A DNA stretch of 64,000 nucleotides from Spirosoma rigui (GTDB lineage: Bacteria > Bacteroidota > Bacteroidia > Cytophagales > Spirosomataceae), in the NCBI RefSeq assembly GCF_002067135.1, contig NZ_CP020105.1, positions 4,650,001-4,714,000 on the forward strand, in the 5' to 3' direction. Positions 1 through 9,367 of this stretch are shown here, in pieces; the first letter of the stretch is position 1, and every line of letters begins with the position of its first letter. The notes below the pieces were generated by a model that was not told where the DNA came from, made no database searches, and saw only the letters and a program-made list of their open reading frames with translations. The translations under genes were made by a program, and so were the position numbers.

Positions 1-609
1 CCGCTTCGCTACGTCCAGTTGCGCATCCAGCAGTAAGATGTTAAAATAGCCCGTGGCCACTGAGGCAACCAGACTGGTACGAACTGCTTTAGCCGCTTCC
101 TGGGTTTGCAGAAACTGGGCCAGGGTCGCTTCGTTCTGCCGGCGGATTCGCCCCCAGATGTCCACCTCCCAGGTGAGCGAGAGGTTAGCGGAGTAATCTT
201 CCAGGTGCCGGGTGCCGATAAAGTTTTCCAGACTGAGCCCGTTCAGACTGTTACGGGATGGGGTAACCGTAGAAGCTGCCAGCTGGGCATTAACGGCGGG
301 CAACCGTGCGTAGCGCGTTTGACGAACGTAGGCCTGATTTTCTTCAATTCGTTTGATGGCTATCCGTAAATCGAAATTGTTGGTCAACGCCGTTCCGATC
401 AGGTTCTGCAGCTCGGTATCCCGAAAAAACTCCCGCCAGGAAATCAGCGCGACGCTGCTCGTATCTGCAGCAGGACGCCCGCTGAACTGATCCGGCATCG
501 GCACCGATGGACGCTGGTAGTTTTGGCCAACTTTACATCCTGAAACCAATACGGTAAGTAAAAACAGGCTAAGTAACAGGCGGTAAGATGGCAAGAAAGG
601 TCGTGACAT
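1..609 (-). CDS. Outer-membrane efflux channel lipoprotein (TolC/OprM/NodT family), 3' end outside window
   Basis: This would be the outer-membrane exit duct of a tripartite drug efflux pump. I translated it from the reverse strand: about 203 residues are visible and the frame is open to the window edge, so the C-terminal half is missing. It starts with a lipoprotein signal ending in VSGC (Cys about 25), followed by the NYQRPSVPMP segment typical of OprM/CusC-like channels. Later segments such as TNNFDLRIAIKRIEE and LSLTWEVDIWGRIRR match the coiled-coil repeats of the family. The start codon lies 2 bases after the stop of the RND pump gene, so the two are translationally linked. It is the last visible gene of a leftward operon. 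Confidence 0.9.
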   Translation of the reverse strand, partial: MSRPFLPSYRLLLSLFLLTVLVSGCKVGQNYQRPSVPMPDQFSGRPAADTSSVALISWREFFRDTELQNLIGTALTNNFDLRIAIKRIEENQAYVRQTRYARLPAVNAQLAASTVTPSRNSLNGLSLENFIGTRHLEDYSANLSLTWEVDIWGRIRRQNEATLAQFLQTQEAAKAVRTSLVASVATGYFNILLLDAQLDVAKR

Positions 610-611
610 AA

Positions 612-3600
612 TTAATTACGGGTTATCGGATGGTTGGCAAACGCTTCGTCGCCCAGTGCCTTCCGTTCTTCGGCCCTTCTGGGCCGCCTGATTTTCTCCT
701 GAAATCCCTGGAAAATGACAAACAGTACAGGAATGATAAACAGCCCCAGCAGTACCCCCGTCAGCATACCGCCCGCCGTACCGATACTAATCGAGTGATT
801 GCCCTTGGCCGACGCCCCCGTGGCACTCATCAATGGCACCAGCCCGACAATAAACGCGAACGAGGTCATCAGAATGGGGCGTAGCCGCAGTTTGGCCGCG
901 TCCAGGGCCGACGCCAGTAAGCCCATCCCTGCCTGTCGGCGCTGGATAGCAAATTCGATGATCAGAATTGCATTTTTCGCCAGAAGGCCAATCAGCATGA
1001 TCAGTCCTACCTGCACATAAATGTTGTTGTCAATTCCGGCCAGCCTGATGAACACAAAAACCCCCAGAATACCCGTTGGAATGGAGAGTAGTACCGCAAA
1101 CGGCAGCACGTAGCTTTCATACTGTGCCGCCAGCAGGAAATAAACGAATACCAGACTGAGCCCGAAAATCAGGCTCGACTGACTACCTGCCGCAATCTCC
1201 TCGCGCGTCATGCCTGTCCACTCGTAGGTGTATCCCACCGGCAGTTTTTTCTTCGCTACTTCCTCTACAGCCCGGATGGCATCGCCCGTACTAAACCCCG
1301 GCTTGGCCTGTCCGTTAATAGCGACCGAAGTGAAGAGGTTATTCCGGGTGATGGCTTCCGGTCCGTATACGCGCTTCAACGTAACCAGTGTTGTCATCGG
1401 GACCATCAGCCCCGCTGTGTTCTTCACGTAAATGCTGTTCAGCGACGACGGATCGGCCCGGTAGGGTGCGTCGGCTTGGGCAATGACGCGGTAGAATTTG
1501 CCAAACCGGTTAAAGTCCGACGCGAATGTGCTGCCGTAATACACCTGCATCGTTTGCAGAATGTCACTGGTCGAAACGCCGAGCTGTTTGGCTTTTTTCA
1601 CGTCCAGATCCAATTCAAACTGGGGCGTACCCGTATCGAACGTTGTGAAGGCTGCCGCAATTTCGGGCCGCTTTTGTAGTTCCTCGATGAAGGCATTGGC
1701 CGTGACGCTAAGCTTGTCGATTTTGCCGCCGGTTCGATCCTGCAATAGTAGTTCAAAGCCGTCGACGTTACTGAAGCCTGGAACCGTCGGCATCGTGAAC
1801 ACATCCACCCGGCCTTCTTCTACTCCCGCCACCTGTTTACTGACCGAATCGACTACCTGCTGAAGGTCCTTGACAGCCCCCCGATCCGCATACGGCTTCA
1901 TCTTGACGAACCCAGCCGCATAAGACGGGCTGGCCGAGTTGGCAATCATGTTAAAGCCACTAATTTCGATGTGCTGTTCGACGGCGGGCGTTTTATGCAA
2001 AATTCCTTCGATCTTGTCGGCTACTTTCTGGGTACGCTGCAAGGATGCCCCCGCCGGAAGCTTCAGCGAATAGGCAATGAAACCCTGATCCTCCGACGGA
2101 ATAAAACCCGTTGGTGTGGTTCGCATCAGCGCGACAGTCACAGCCGTCACTACCGCCAGTCCACTCAAGCTCACCCATTTGTTACGGATCAAAAACCGCA
2201 GCCCCTTCACGTACTTATTTGTGAGCGATGAAAAACCCGCATTGAACGCGTCGAAAAAACGATGCAGGAAGCCTTTTTTGGAGTGGCCTCCCTCATTTGA
2301 TTCGCCATCGCCGTGCGGATTTTTCAGCAACAGTGCGCACAGCGCCGGACTCAGTGTGAGGGCGTTGACCGCTGAGATCAGGATGGCAATGGCCAGCGTG
2401 AACGCAAATTGCTGGTAGAAAACTCCCGCCGGGCCATTCATAAATCCGACCGGAACGAACACAGCTGCCATCACCAACGTAATGGAAATGATAGCACCCG
2501 AAATCTCCTGCATGGACTGAATGGTTGCCAACCGCGCCGACTGCCGGCTTTTCTCCATCTTGGCGTGAACCGCTTCGACGACCACGATCGCATCATCGAC
2601 CACGATCCCGATGGCCAGCACCAGCGCAAAGAGCGTCAGCAAGTTGATCGTGAAGCCGAACAACTGCATAAAAAAGAACGTACCAATAATGGCCACCGGC
2701 ACCGCAATGGCCGGGATCAGCGTGGAGCGAAAATCCTGTAAGAACAGGAAGACCACAATGAACACGAGAAGAAAAGCTTCGATCAGTGTGTGTGTCACCT
2801 GATCGATGGACTCGTCGAGGAACGTTTTGGTGCTGTAGCCGATGGTGTAGTTCATGCCCTTGGGAAAGGCACCGGCGGCTTTATCCATAATCGACAAAAT
2901 GGCTACCTGAATGTCGTTGGCATTCGAACCCGCCATCTGGTTGATGGCAATGCCAACGCTGGGTTTGCCGTTTACGCGGGTGTCACCACTGTATGTGAAG
3001 GAGCCAAATTCGATTCGTGCAACGTCCCTGAGCAGAACCGTTGAGCCATCGGCATTGGCTTTCAGAACGATGTTTTCGTACTGCTCCGGCTGGTTGAGTT
3101 TGCCACTGTACTTGATCACATACTCGAACGCTTCGCGGCTGTTCTCCCCGATTTTACCCGGTGCTGCTTCCAGATTCTGCTCCCGGATAGCCCCGATCAC
3201 CTCCTGGGGCGACAGGCCGAGCGCTACCAGCCGGTCTGGTTTGAGCCAGACCCGCATCGAATAATCCTTCACGCCAAACACCATCACCTGCCCTACCCCA
3301 TTCACCCGCTGCAACTCCGGGATCAGGTTTATTTTAGCATAGTTCTGCAAAAACGTCTCGTCATAAACGGCCTCATCGCTATTCAGGTTGAGGATCATGA
3401 TCATGCTGTTCTGCTGCTTCTGGGTCGAGATACCCGCCTGCACTACTTCCGCAGGCAGCAAACTCGTTGCTTTGGCAACCCGGTTCTGTACATTCACAGC
3501 CGCCAGATCGGGATTTGTGCCCAGCTTGAAATAAATGTTGATCGCCACCGACCCGTCGTTACCCGACGACGAGGTCATATAGGTCATATTCTCGACGCCG

Positions 3601-3809
3601 TTAATGGCTTCTTCGAGTGGGGTCGCAACGGAGCGGGCCACCACTTCGGCGTTGGCACCCGGGTATGAGGCCGCCACCTGCACGCTGGGTGGAGCAATTT
3701 CGGGAAACTGCGTAACGGGCAGCGAGATCAGGGAAATGACACCCAGAATAACCAGCAGGATAGAAATGACCGTGGCCAGTACCGGGCGTTCGATGAATAG
3801 CTTAAACAT
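612..3809 (-). CDS. RND efflux pump, inner-membrane subunit (HAE1/AcrB family)
   Basis: Proton-driven multidrug exporter of the hydrophobe/amphiphile RND family, in the inner membrane. At 1065 residues it has the family's full length. It starts MFKLFIERPVLATVISILL (TM1) and contains GIVVDDAIVVVEAV near residues 404-417, the TM4 double aspartate of proton relay. LLAKNAILIIEFA near 945 carries the TM10 lysine. The two large periplasmic loops with the usual porter-domain spacing are present. It lies between the fusion protein gene (62 bases upstream) and the outer-membrane channel gene (2 bases downstream). The substrate cannot be read from the sequence. Confidence 0.96.
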   Translation of the reverse strand: MFKLFIERPVLATVISILLVILGVISLISLPVTQFPEIAPPSVQVAASYPGANAEVVARSVATPLEEAINGVENMTYMTSSSGNDGSVAINIYFKLGTNPDLAAVNVQNRVAKATSLLPAEVVQAGISTQKQQNSMIMILNLNSDEAVYDETFLQNYAKINLIPELQRVNGVGQVMVFGVKDYSMRVWLKPDRLVALGLSPQEVIGAIREQNLEAAPGKIGENSREAFEYVIKYSGKLNQPEQYENIVLKANADGSTVLLRDVARIEFGSFTYSGDTRVNGKPSVGIAINQMAGSNANDIQVAILSIMDKAAGAFPKGMNYTIGYSTKTFLDESIDQVTHTLIEAFLLVFIVVFLFLQDFRSTLIPAIAVPVAIIGTFFFMQLFGFTINLLTLFALVLAIGIVVDDAIVVVEAVHAKMEKSRQSARLATIQSMQEISGAIISITLVMAAVFVPVGFMNGPAGVFYQQFAFTLAIAILISAVNALTLSPALCALLLKNPHGDGESNEGGHSKKGFLHRFFDAFNAGFSSLTNKYVKGLRFLIRNKWVSLSGLAVVTAVTVALMRTTPTGFIPSEDQGFIAYSLKLPAGASLQRTQKVADKIEGILHKTPAVEQHIEISGFNMIANSASPSYAAGFVKMKPYADRGAVKDLQQVVDSVSKQVAGVEEGRVDVFTMPTVPGFSNVDGFELLLQDRTGGKIDKLSVTANAFIEELQKRPEIAAAFTTFDTGTPQFELDLDVKKAKQLGVSTSDILQTMQVYYGSTFASDFNRFGKFYRVIAQADAPYRADPSSLNSIYVKNTAGLMVPMTTLVTLKRVYGPEAITRNNLFTSVAINGQAKPGFSTGDAIRAVEEVAKKKLPVGYTYEWTGMTREEIAAGSQSSLIFGLSLVFVYFLLAAQYESYVLPFAVLLSIPTGILGVFVFIRLAGIDNNIYVQVGLIMLIGLLAKNAILIIEFAIQRRQAGMGLLASALDAAKLRLRPILMTSFAFIVGLVPLMSATGASAKGNHSISIGTAGGMLTGVLLGLFIIPVLFVIFQGFQEKIRRPRRAEERKALGDEAFANHPITRN

Positions 3810-3871
3810 AGACGAACCAGAAGCGTCTCAACCCAATGCGCTGGGCCGGAGCGGGGAGTTGGGACTTGAAA

Positions 3872-5044
3872 TTACTGTAGGCGCGTGGCGGTCAGACTGT
3901 CGTTTGTGGTAAGGCGGGGGACTATTACGTAGCCATCACGAAGCCGGTCCAATCCTTCCAGAACGATCCGTTCGCCGGGCTGGATACCCTTCGTGACCAG
4001 GTAAAAATTGCCACTTTTGCCGGCAATTTCGAGGGGCTTGCTGACCACCTTATTGCTATCAGCCAGCGCATAGACAAACACACGGTCTTGCCGCTCGAAC
4101 GTAGCTTCCTGTGGCACAACTACGGCTGATGGATGGGCTTGTGGAATACGCACGCGCCCCGTGATCCCGGAACGGAGTAACCCCTGCTCATTCGGAAAAA
4201 CGGCCCGGAAGCTGATGGAACCCATCGTTTTGTCGAACTGCCCCGTTACCAATTCGACCCGGCCTTTCTGCGCGTACGCCTTCCCATCGGCTAATATCAG
4301 ATCGACGGGCGGCAGTTTTTTGATCTTCACCGCCAGACTGACGCCTGGTAACCGCTCGGTGAACTGCAAAAATTCGACCTCGCTCATCGAGAAATAGGCA
4401 AATACGTTGTGTACATCCGAGAGGGTCGTCAGGGGTTGCAGTTCGGCACGGCCCACCAGGCTGCCTACCTTATAGGGCAACCGGCCAATGAAGCCACTTG
4501 CCGGGGCAGTGATCAGCGTCCGATTCAGGTTGACATTGGCGTTGCTCACCACTGAGCGCGCCTGTTCGACGTTGGCTTTGGCTGCTGCGTAGGCCGACTG
4601 GGCGGCTTTGAGCTGCACATCGGACACGACATTATTCTCGACCAGTGGCGTTAGCCGTGCGACCTCCAGGGCGGCCTTGTCCAGGTTGGCATTGGCAGCC
4701 AGCAGGCTGGCGCTGGCGTTTCCAACTTGTTGCTGGTAGGTACGCGTATCGATGCGAAACAGGGGCTGGCCTTTGCGAACAGCCGCGCCTTCATCAACAT
4801 AAATTTTTTCCAGGTACCCTTCCACCTGCGGCCGGATGTCAACGTTGACCCGACCTTCCAGCGTCGCCGAAAACTCCTGATATGTGTTGACAGATGCTGT
4901 TTTAACCTGCACAACAGGTAGCGTAGGGATCTCGACGGTCGTTGTGGTTTCGCTGGTCGATGAGCTGCAACCAAACTGAAGCAACGTCAACAGATAGGCT
5001 AAATAGAGCGAGGCAGGCTTATAAGCGTTATTGATTGGGGACAT
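3872..5044 (-). CDS. RND efflux membrane fusion lipoprotein (AcrA/MexA family)
   Basis: Periplasmic adaptor that links the RND pump to the outer-membrane channel. It has 390 residues. The N-terminus is a lipoprotein signal with lipobox LQFGC (Cys26), then a Ser/Thr-rich linker. A lipoyl-like half (GRVNVDIRPQVEGYLEKIYV, near 65-85) comes next, then a coiled-coil hairpin rich in Ala and Gln (about 105-175). The second lipoyl half is LITAPASGFIGRLPYKVGSL, followed by a beta-barrel and a membrane-proximal domain (GERIVLEGLDRLRDG near the end). It is the first gene of the leftward operon. A perfect palindrome of TetR-operator type lies 182 bases upstream of its start. Confidence 0.95.
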   Translation of the reverse strand: MSPINNAYKPASLYLAYLLTLLQFGCSSSTSETTTTVEIPTLPVVQVKTASVNTYQEFSATLEGRVNVDIRPQVEGYLEKIYVDEGAAVRKGQPLFRIDTRTYQQQVGNASASLLAANANLDKAALEVARLTPLVENNVVSDVQLKAAQSAYAAAKANVEQARSVVSNANVNLNRTLITAPASGFIGRLPYKVGSLVGRAELQPLTTLSDVHNVFAYFSMSEVEFLQFTERLPGVSLAVKIKKLPPVDLILADGKAYAQKGRVELVTGQFDKTMGSISFRAVFPNEQGLLRSGITGRVRIPQAHPSAVVVPQEATFERQDRVFVYALADSNKVVSKPLEIAGKSGNFYLVTKGIQPGERIVLEGLDRLRDGYVIVPRLTTNDSLTATRLQ

Positions 5045-5221
5045 CAGATTGTAAAAAGCGTCGTTAAACAGAAACAGCGTTTCGGCTGAACGATTCCGGC
5101 TTCATTAACATGGATCGGGCCGATTACTGATAGGATGAATCATTGCCGACAACTGGTTGAACGGCACAAAATACGACCCTCACAATCGTCTGTTTGGCAA
5201 AAGAATGACGAACAAGGTCTT

Positions 5222-5255
5222 TTTCATGACCAACTCAGTTGGTCATTTAAGTTTG
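5222..5255 (+). promoter_or_regulatory. Probable promoter of the DoxX gene, Bacteroidota type
   Basis: TAAGTTTG at 5248-5255 fits the Bacteroidota -7 element TAnnTTTG exactly. A TTTC at 5222-5225 could serve as the -33 element with a 22-base spacer, near the long end of the usual range. The palindrome at 5226-5246 fills the spacer, so a bound repressor would block polymerase. The assignment rests on consensus matching only. Confidence 0.45.
5226..5246. promoter_or_regulatory. Perfect 21-base palindrome, probable TetR-family operator
   Basis: Two arms of ten bases, ATGACCAACT and AGTTGGTCAT, are separated by a single C and match perfectly. The GACC/GGTC pattern with a short spacer is typical of operators bound by TetR-family repressors of efflux genes. 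It lies in the divergent region between the efflux operon and the DoxX gene, directly before a TAnnTTTG promoter element reading towards DoxX. No TetR gene is in the window, so the repressor is inferred. Confidence 0.7.
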
Positions 5256-5323
5256 TCGGTCTCCTCAGTTCAGGATTCTTTTGCCGGTAATTAACGGGCA
5301 TTAAACGATTTTTGTAACCCTGT

Positions 5324-5767
5324 ATGGTCCGCGTACTCTTCCAGAAGCTTTTAGTTGCTTACCCCGATCTAGCCGCGCTGTTGTTACGCGTGGGCTTTGG
5401 TTTTATGATGAGCGTCAATCATGGGTACGTTAAACTCATGCATTTCCACGAGTGGAAAACGGACTTTACCAGCTTTATGGGTTTGGATGGCTCGCTCTCG
5501 TTGGCACTGGCTATCTTCGCGGAACTGGTCTGCTCGATTATGTTGGTACTGGGCCTGTTTACCCGGCTGGCGCTGGTTCCCTTGCTGATCACGATGGTCG
5601 TTATTTTTCAGGCTCACAAGTGGGATTTACTGGGCGAGGGTGAACTGGCAACGAGCTTTCTGATTGGTTATCTGGCTATTTTAGCCGCCGGACCGGGCCG
5701 GTATAGTCTGGACTCGCTGCTTGAAAAGCGGCTGAAAAACAAAGGCGGGCGGCACCAAGTCGTGTAG
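5324..5767 (+). CDS. DoxX family membrane protein
   Basis: Small integral membrane protein of the DoxX family, 147 residues with four predicted membrane segments. Features seen are a first helix LLLRVGFGFMMSVNHGYVKL, the acidic FAELVCSIMLVLGLFTR segment in the second/third helix region, and a final helix before a basic tail. Family members are linked to redox or thiol stress and quinone metabolism, but the exact role is unsettled. It is divergent from the efflux operon across a TetR-type operator, which suggests shared control. It precedes the LytS kinase gene by 29 bases and could be cotranscribed with it. Confidence 0.85.
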   Translation: MVRVLFQKLLVAYPDLAALLLRVGFGFMMSVNHGYVKLMHFHEWKTDFTSFMGLDGSLSLALAIFAELVCSIMLVLGLFTRLALVPLLITMVVIFQAHKWDLLGEGELATSFLIGYLAILAAGPGRYSLDSLLEKRLKNKGGRHQVV

Positions 5768-5796
5768 GGCAACTTGGTCAAAACGTATATTAACCG

Positions 5797-6858
5797 ATGC
5801 GACTACCTACCTGGGTTACTAACCGAAAACGATGGTTACGGGAGGGGCTCTTCTTCGTAGTCCTGTTCGTGTTGATGTCCCTCAACTCCTGGAACCGACT
5901 GACTACCGTCAATGATTTTGTCCGGGCTCTTATCTATTTTCTGCTTCTCTACGGCCAGGCGCAGTTTCACCGGTTTGTCCTGTTTCCGTTCCTGTTCAAG
6001 CAGCAGGTCAGGCGCTACATCGTTTTGACGACGCTTTGCTTGCTGGCGGGCAGTTTCGTGGTCTACACGGCTAACTACTGGCTTTATCCCGAATTTTATG
6101 ACAAGCAGGACTGGCGCGAAATCGGTCTTTTTCACCTGGCGACCTGCACCGTTAGCCTGATTGCGATCATGGCCATTTTCCTGATCCAGCGATTTTACCA
6201 GCAGCAGCAGGAGCGCAATGCTGACCAGTTGTTGCTTCAGGAAGTACAAATGAATTTTCTGCACGCTCAGCTGAACCCGCATTTCTTCTTCAACACACTT
6301 AACAACCTGTACGGCATCAGTTTACACCAGCCCAACCGGATGCCTGATTTGCTCATGCAGCTCTCCCGGCTGATGCGGTATCAGGTCGACAGCAGTCGGC
6401 GGTCGTGGGTCTCGCTCTTGCAGGAAGTCGAATTCATCACCAGCTACATAAGCCTGGAGCGGGAACGCGTAGGACATCGCTGCCAGATCGAGTATAGCTA
6501 CCCAACTGATACGTGTATGCTGCAAGGTTACCAGCTGGCGCCGTTGCTCCTGATTCCACTAGTCGAGAACGCGTTCAAACACGGAACGGGCGACATTCAG
6601 GGTTCTTTCGTTTTTATTTCGCTGACGCTGACCGGGGACACCCTGACCCTCAACGTCGAGAATTCGGTGCCGACGCGGAGGGTGACCGTTACATCGACAG
6701 GGCTGGGCTTGCAGAATACGCGTCAACGGCTCGAAATACTGTATGCCGGTAAACACCAGTTACGGATTGAGCAGCCACCGGGTCGGTACAAAACAGAACT
6801 GATCGTTCAGCTATTTCCTTTGTCTCATGCCCAACCTATTACGTTGCCTACTCATTGA
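5797..6858 (+). CDS. LytS/YehU-type sensor histidine kinase
   Basis: Membrane sensor kinase of the LytS/YehU class (His_kinase family), 353 residues. About four membrane helices occupy residues 15-140, followed by a short coiled coil rich in Gln (QRFYQQQQERNADQLLLQ). The phosphoacceptor region HAQLNPHFFFNTLNNLY is near 155-171. The ATP-binding N-box is LLIPLVENAFKHG near 251-263 and a glycine-rich STGLGLQNTRQRL near 310. There is no separate extracellular ligand domain, so the signal is probably sensed in the membrane. The last 32 bases overlap the start of the LytTR regulator, its evident partner. Confidence 0.93.
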   Translation: MRLPTWVTNRKRWLREGLFFVVLFVLMSLNSWNRLTTVNDFVRALIYFLLLYGQAQFHRFVLFPFLFKQQVRRYIVLTTLCLLAGSFVVYTANYWLYPEFYDKQDWREIGLFHLATCTVSLIAIMAIFLIQRFYQQQQERNADQLLLQEVQMNFLHAQLNPHFFFNTLNNLYGISLHQPNRMPDLLMQLSRLMRYQVDSSRRSWVSLLQEVEFITSYISLERERVGHRCQIEYSYPTDTCMLQGYQLAPLLLIPLVENAFKHGTGDIQGSFVFISLTLTGDTLTLNVENSVPTRRVTVTSTGLGLQNTRQRLEILYAGKHQLRIEQPPGRYKTELIVQLFPLSHAQPITLPTH

Positions 6859-7534
6859 CGATGAAGTCGCGGCTCATTACGTCTTGCAGCATTACATTGA
6901 GCAGGTAGACCGGCTGACGCTGGTCGGCAGTTGCTATCACGCCCTGGAAGCCATTAATTTCCTGCACCGTCAGCCCGTCGATCTGTTATTTCTGGATATC
7001 AATATGCCCCAGATAAACGGCTTTCAGATGCTGGAAACGCTGACCCATCCCCCCAAAGTCATTCTCACAACCGCTCATTCGGAGTTTGCGCTGGAGAGCT
7101 ACAATTACAACGTAGTGGATTACCTGCTAAAGCCCATCGAGTTCGCCCGATTCCTGAAATCGGTCGATAAAGTGGTTGCCGCACACACGGAGGAAAAAAC
7201 GCAACTGGGAAGTTTACCGGTACTCACGCCAGCCTCATTCTTGATCAAAGTAGACGGCGACTGGGTACGGCTGGCCTACGATGATCTGCTGTATGGACAG
7301 AGCTGGGGCAATTACGTGAAGCTGTTCACCACGCAGCAAGTCTACCTGACGGCACTGACTATGACCGAACTGGAACAGCGACTACCGGGTGATCAGTTTA
7401 TACGTATCCATAAATCCTACCTGGTTTCTCTGGACAAAATCAGACGCCTGAGCGGCAATGAGGTTCTGGTGGGCGAAGCGGTCCTACCCGTTGGCCTTAC
7501 CTACCGCAGGGAATTGGTCGAACGGTTACGGTAA
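6827..7534 (+). CDS. LytTR-family response regulator
   Basis: Response regulator of 235 residues with an N-terminal receiver domain and a C-terminal LytTR DNA-binding domain. Acidic residues DDE lie near 11-13, and the phosphoacceptor Asp is in LLFLDINMPQINGFQML near residue 55. The switch Lys is in YLLKPIEFARFLKSV. The LytTR part carries YGQSWGNYVKLFTTQQVY and FIRIHKSYLVSLDKI. Its ATG lies inside the end of the kinase gene (32-base overlap), so the pair should be translationally coupled. Target promoters are not evident. Confidence 0.94.
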   Translation: MPNLLRCLLIDDEVAAHYVLQHYIEQVDRLTLVGSCYHALEAINFLHRQPVDLLFLDINMPQINGFQMLETLTHPPKVILTTAHSEFALESYNYNVVDYLLKPIEFARFLKSVDKVVAAHTEEKTQLGSLPVLTPASFLIKVDGDWVRLAYDDLLYGQSWGNYVKLFTTQQVYLTALTMTELEQRLPGDQFIRIHKSYLVSLDKIRRLSGNEVLVGEAVLPVGLTYRRELVERLR

Positions 7535-7861
7535 AGAATATATGGCTGTCTTGCCTGAGATACCTTGGCTGACCTTCACGAAAAAAGCACTCGTTTATCA
7601 ACTTAAAACTCAGGTATGATTTGAGCCAATAGTATGAGCGCTCCGTCAATTTTATAAGCTCAATGATTCGCGTTGACATAGATACTTGGCCTGGGTATAA
7701 TCCTAAATCAAACCATCCGATTTGACTTGGGACAAGACATGGTTCAGCCTATATACCACTACCACTACCACTACTGAAGCATTCGTACCTGTCGGAACAG
7801 ATATTATTTAAGGAACAACGCTACCGGTAACCACGTCGTAAAGGTTATTCCAGTGCGTTTT
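7535..7861. other. Intergenic region between two convergent genes, no gene seen
   Basis: About 330 bases between the LytTR regulator and the leftward membrane protein. It holds a short repeat of TACCAC units near 7750-7780 and no open frame I can support. A clear terminator hairpin was not found. Confidence 0.4.
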
Positions 7862-9118
7862 TCATAGATGTTCCTTACTCAATGCAGGCGACAGAATAAC
7901 GTCCTCCCGGGGTTCGCGCAGGAGGATACTTTTCTCGTTGATCAGGGCCTTCAGCGATTCGTTTGCCAGTGTGTCCAGCAAGCGGTATTTCAACTGAAAC
8001 GTCTTGATCTGATTGCTCGACTGTACCCACTTCATAATCTTGCAGTGGCAATTGGCGTTTTCCGGCGTATTGGTAATTTCCTCCAGCGAGCCGCCCTTAC
8101 CCTGTTTAATAAATACATTTCGAATACCGATCATGTCGTTACCATCGCCCATGTCGAAACTCCAGGTAGTAGCAATGCTGGTCAGGTAGCCCGTTCCCTT
8201 GTCCAGACGTAACAACGCATGGATGGGCGATTCGACAGTACCGCTTTTGTTATTTACCCGCGAATAAATGGACACTAACGCCGGTGCTTCAAACTGCATA
8301 TAGCCAATGTGATCAATGTTGGCCCCGTGCCGGTTAAAAATGAAATAACCGTTTTTGTAGGTGATCTCGACGAGGTTGTTGGCCACCTGATGGAATCGAT
8401 TGGGGTCGCTGGCCCGGGCCTGGGGCGCTCCCGTATAGTACAGCCAGATTCCAGACAGGCTGTCTATCTCGGCCTTTGTGGGCTGGTAGGGAAGAATATT
8501 CAGGTCTTTCCGAAGTGTTACCCATTCATTCCGGTCGGCGATCCAGCGAGCGGAAACCATCCCAAGTACCGCTAGACAAACCAGTAAACTAGCCAGCCCG
8601 ATTCGTGTCTTCCTTTGATGAGAAGCCTTTAGTTGAGCAATTATAGCCTCCTTTTCCTGCTGGCAGGCGGCCAACTGCTGCCGCATAGCATCCTGCTCGT
8701 CAAGCTGCAACGCCACGGCTGCATCAACACCTTCGATCAGATTGGCATCCTGCGGATGTTGACTAAACCCTTTGCGACCAACACCATACAAGTAAATGTA
8801 GCAGGCGTCGATCAGAAACGACCGTGGATTAGCCACGAGTTGATGGTACGCGTCTTTTACCTGAACACCCGTTATATCATACTTTCGGTGTGGATAATCG
8901 ACCTGCTTCGGATTGGGATCGGGCGCATACGGGCCATGGTTCAGCGGATGGGCCGTGTTTGGCAAGTCATTGCTGATCGTACTGAGCAGCCTGGCGATAT
9001 CCTCGTAGTTTTTCGGGTTGGTATTCCGTACTATGCGCTGATCTGTCGCGCGTTCATACGTATCGATCACCTTGTCAAGTAAGTACCCGATCTCCTCCTT
9101 ACCTGTTTTTATTTTCAT
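7862..9118 (-). CDS. Unrecognised single-pass membrane protein
   Basis: Protein of 418 residues that I cannot place in a family. The N-terminal part (about 1-140) is soluble and lacks a signal peptide. It is followed by a Gln/Glu-rich coiled segment (LDEQDAMRQQLAACQQEKEA, about 145-168). One hydrophobic helix, IGLASLLVCLAVLGMVSARWI, lies near 176-196. The C-terminal part (about 200-400) looks globular and rich in beta strands, with LSGIWLYYTG, FIFNRHGANIDHIGYMQFE and a small CHCK cysteine pair near 352. Basic residues before the helix predict a cytoplasmic N-terminus and a periplasmic C-terminus. It stands alone between convergent and divergent neighbours. A sensory or stress role is possible but not supported by motifs. 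Confidence 0.75.
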   Translation of the reverse strand: MKIKTGKEEIGYLLDKVIDTYERATDQRIVRNTNPKNYEDIARLLSTISNDLPNTAHPLNHGPYAPDPNPKQVDYPHRKYDITGVQVKDAYHQLVANPRSFLIDACYIYLYGVGRKGFSQHPQDANLIEGVDAAVALQLDEQDAMRQQLAACQQEKEAIIAQLKASHQRKTRIGLASLLVCLAVLGMVSARWIADRNEWVTLRKDLNILPYQPTKAEIDSLSGIWLYYTGAPQARASDPNRFHQVANNLVEITYKNGYFIFNRHGANIDHIGYMQFEAPALVSIYSRVNNKSGTVESPIHALLRLDKGTGYLTSIATTWSFDMGDGNDMIGIRNVFIKQGKGGSLEEITNTPENANCHCKIMKWVQSSNQIKTFQLKYRLLDTLANESLKALINEKSILLREPREDVILSPALSKEHL

Positions 9119-9367
9119 CTAATATGCTCGCTGTTAGTTGTTTATGAAATTTCCGTAGCCTTATTAAAATTTCCTGAAGATACTGCTTCATTTAATAAGA
9201 CTAATACTGGTTGATCCGTAGCCTGCCGGGGACGATTTCGCCAATTGCTCATCTATATTTGACCAGCTCCCCTTTTAGTGCAAAAGAATAGAAAGAAAGC
9301 TCAATGAGATTAGCCGGTCCGGCAACCGTAGTACGGGGGTATCTATGTCAAAAATTATCAGGCGAAT

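Noticed and set aside
7750-7780. Short tandem TACCAC units, considered as a CRISPR or repeat array
   Set aside because: Units are six bases with no spacers and only a few copies; simple-sequence repeat.
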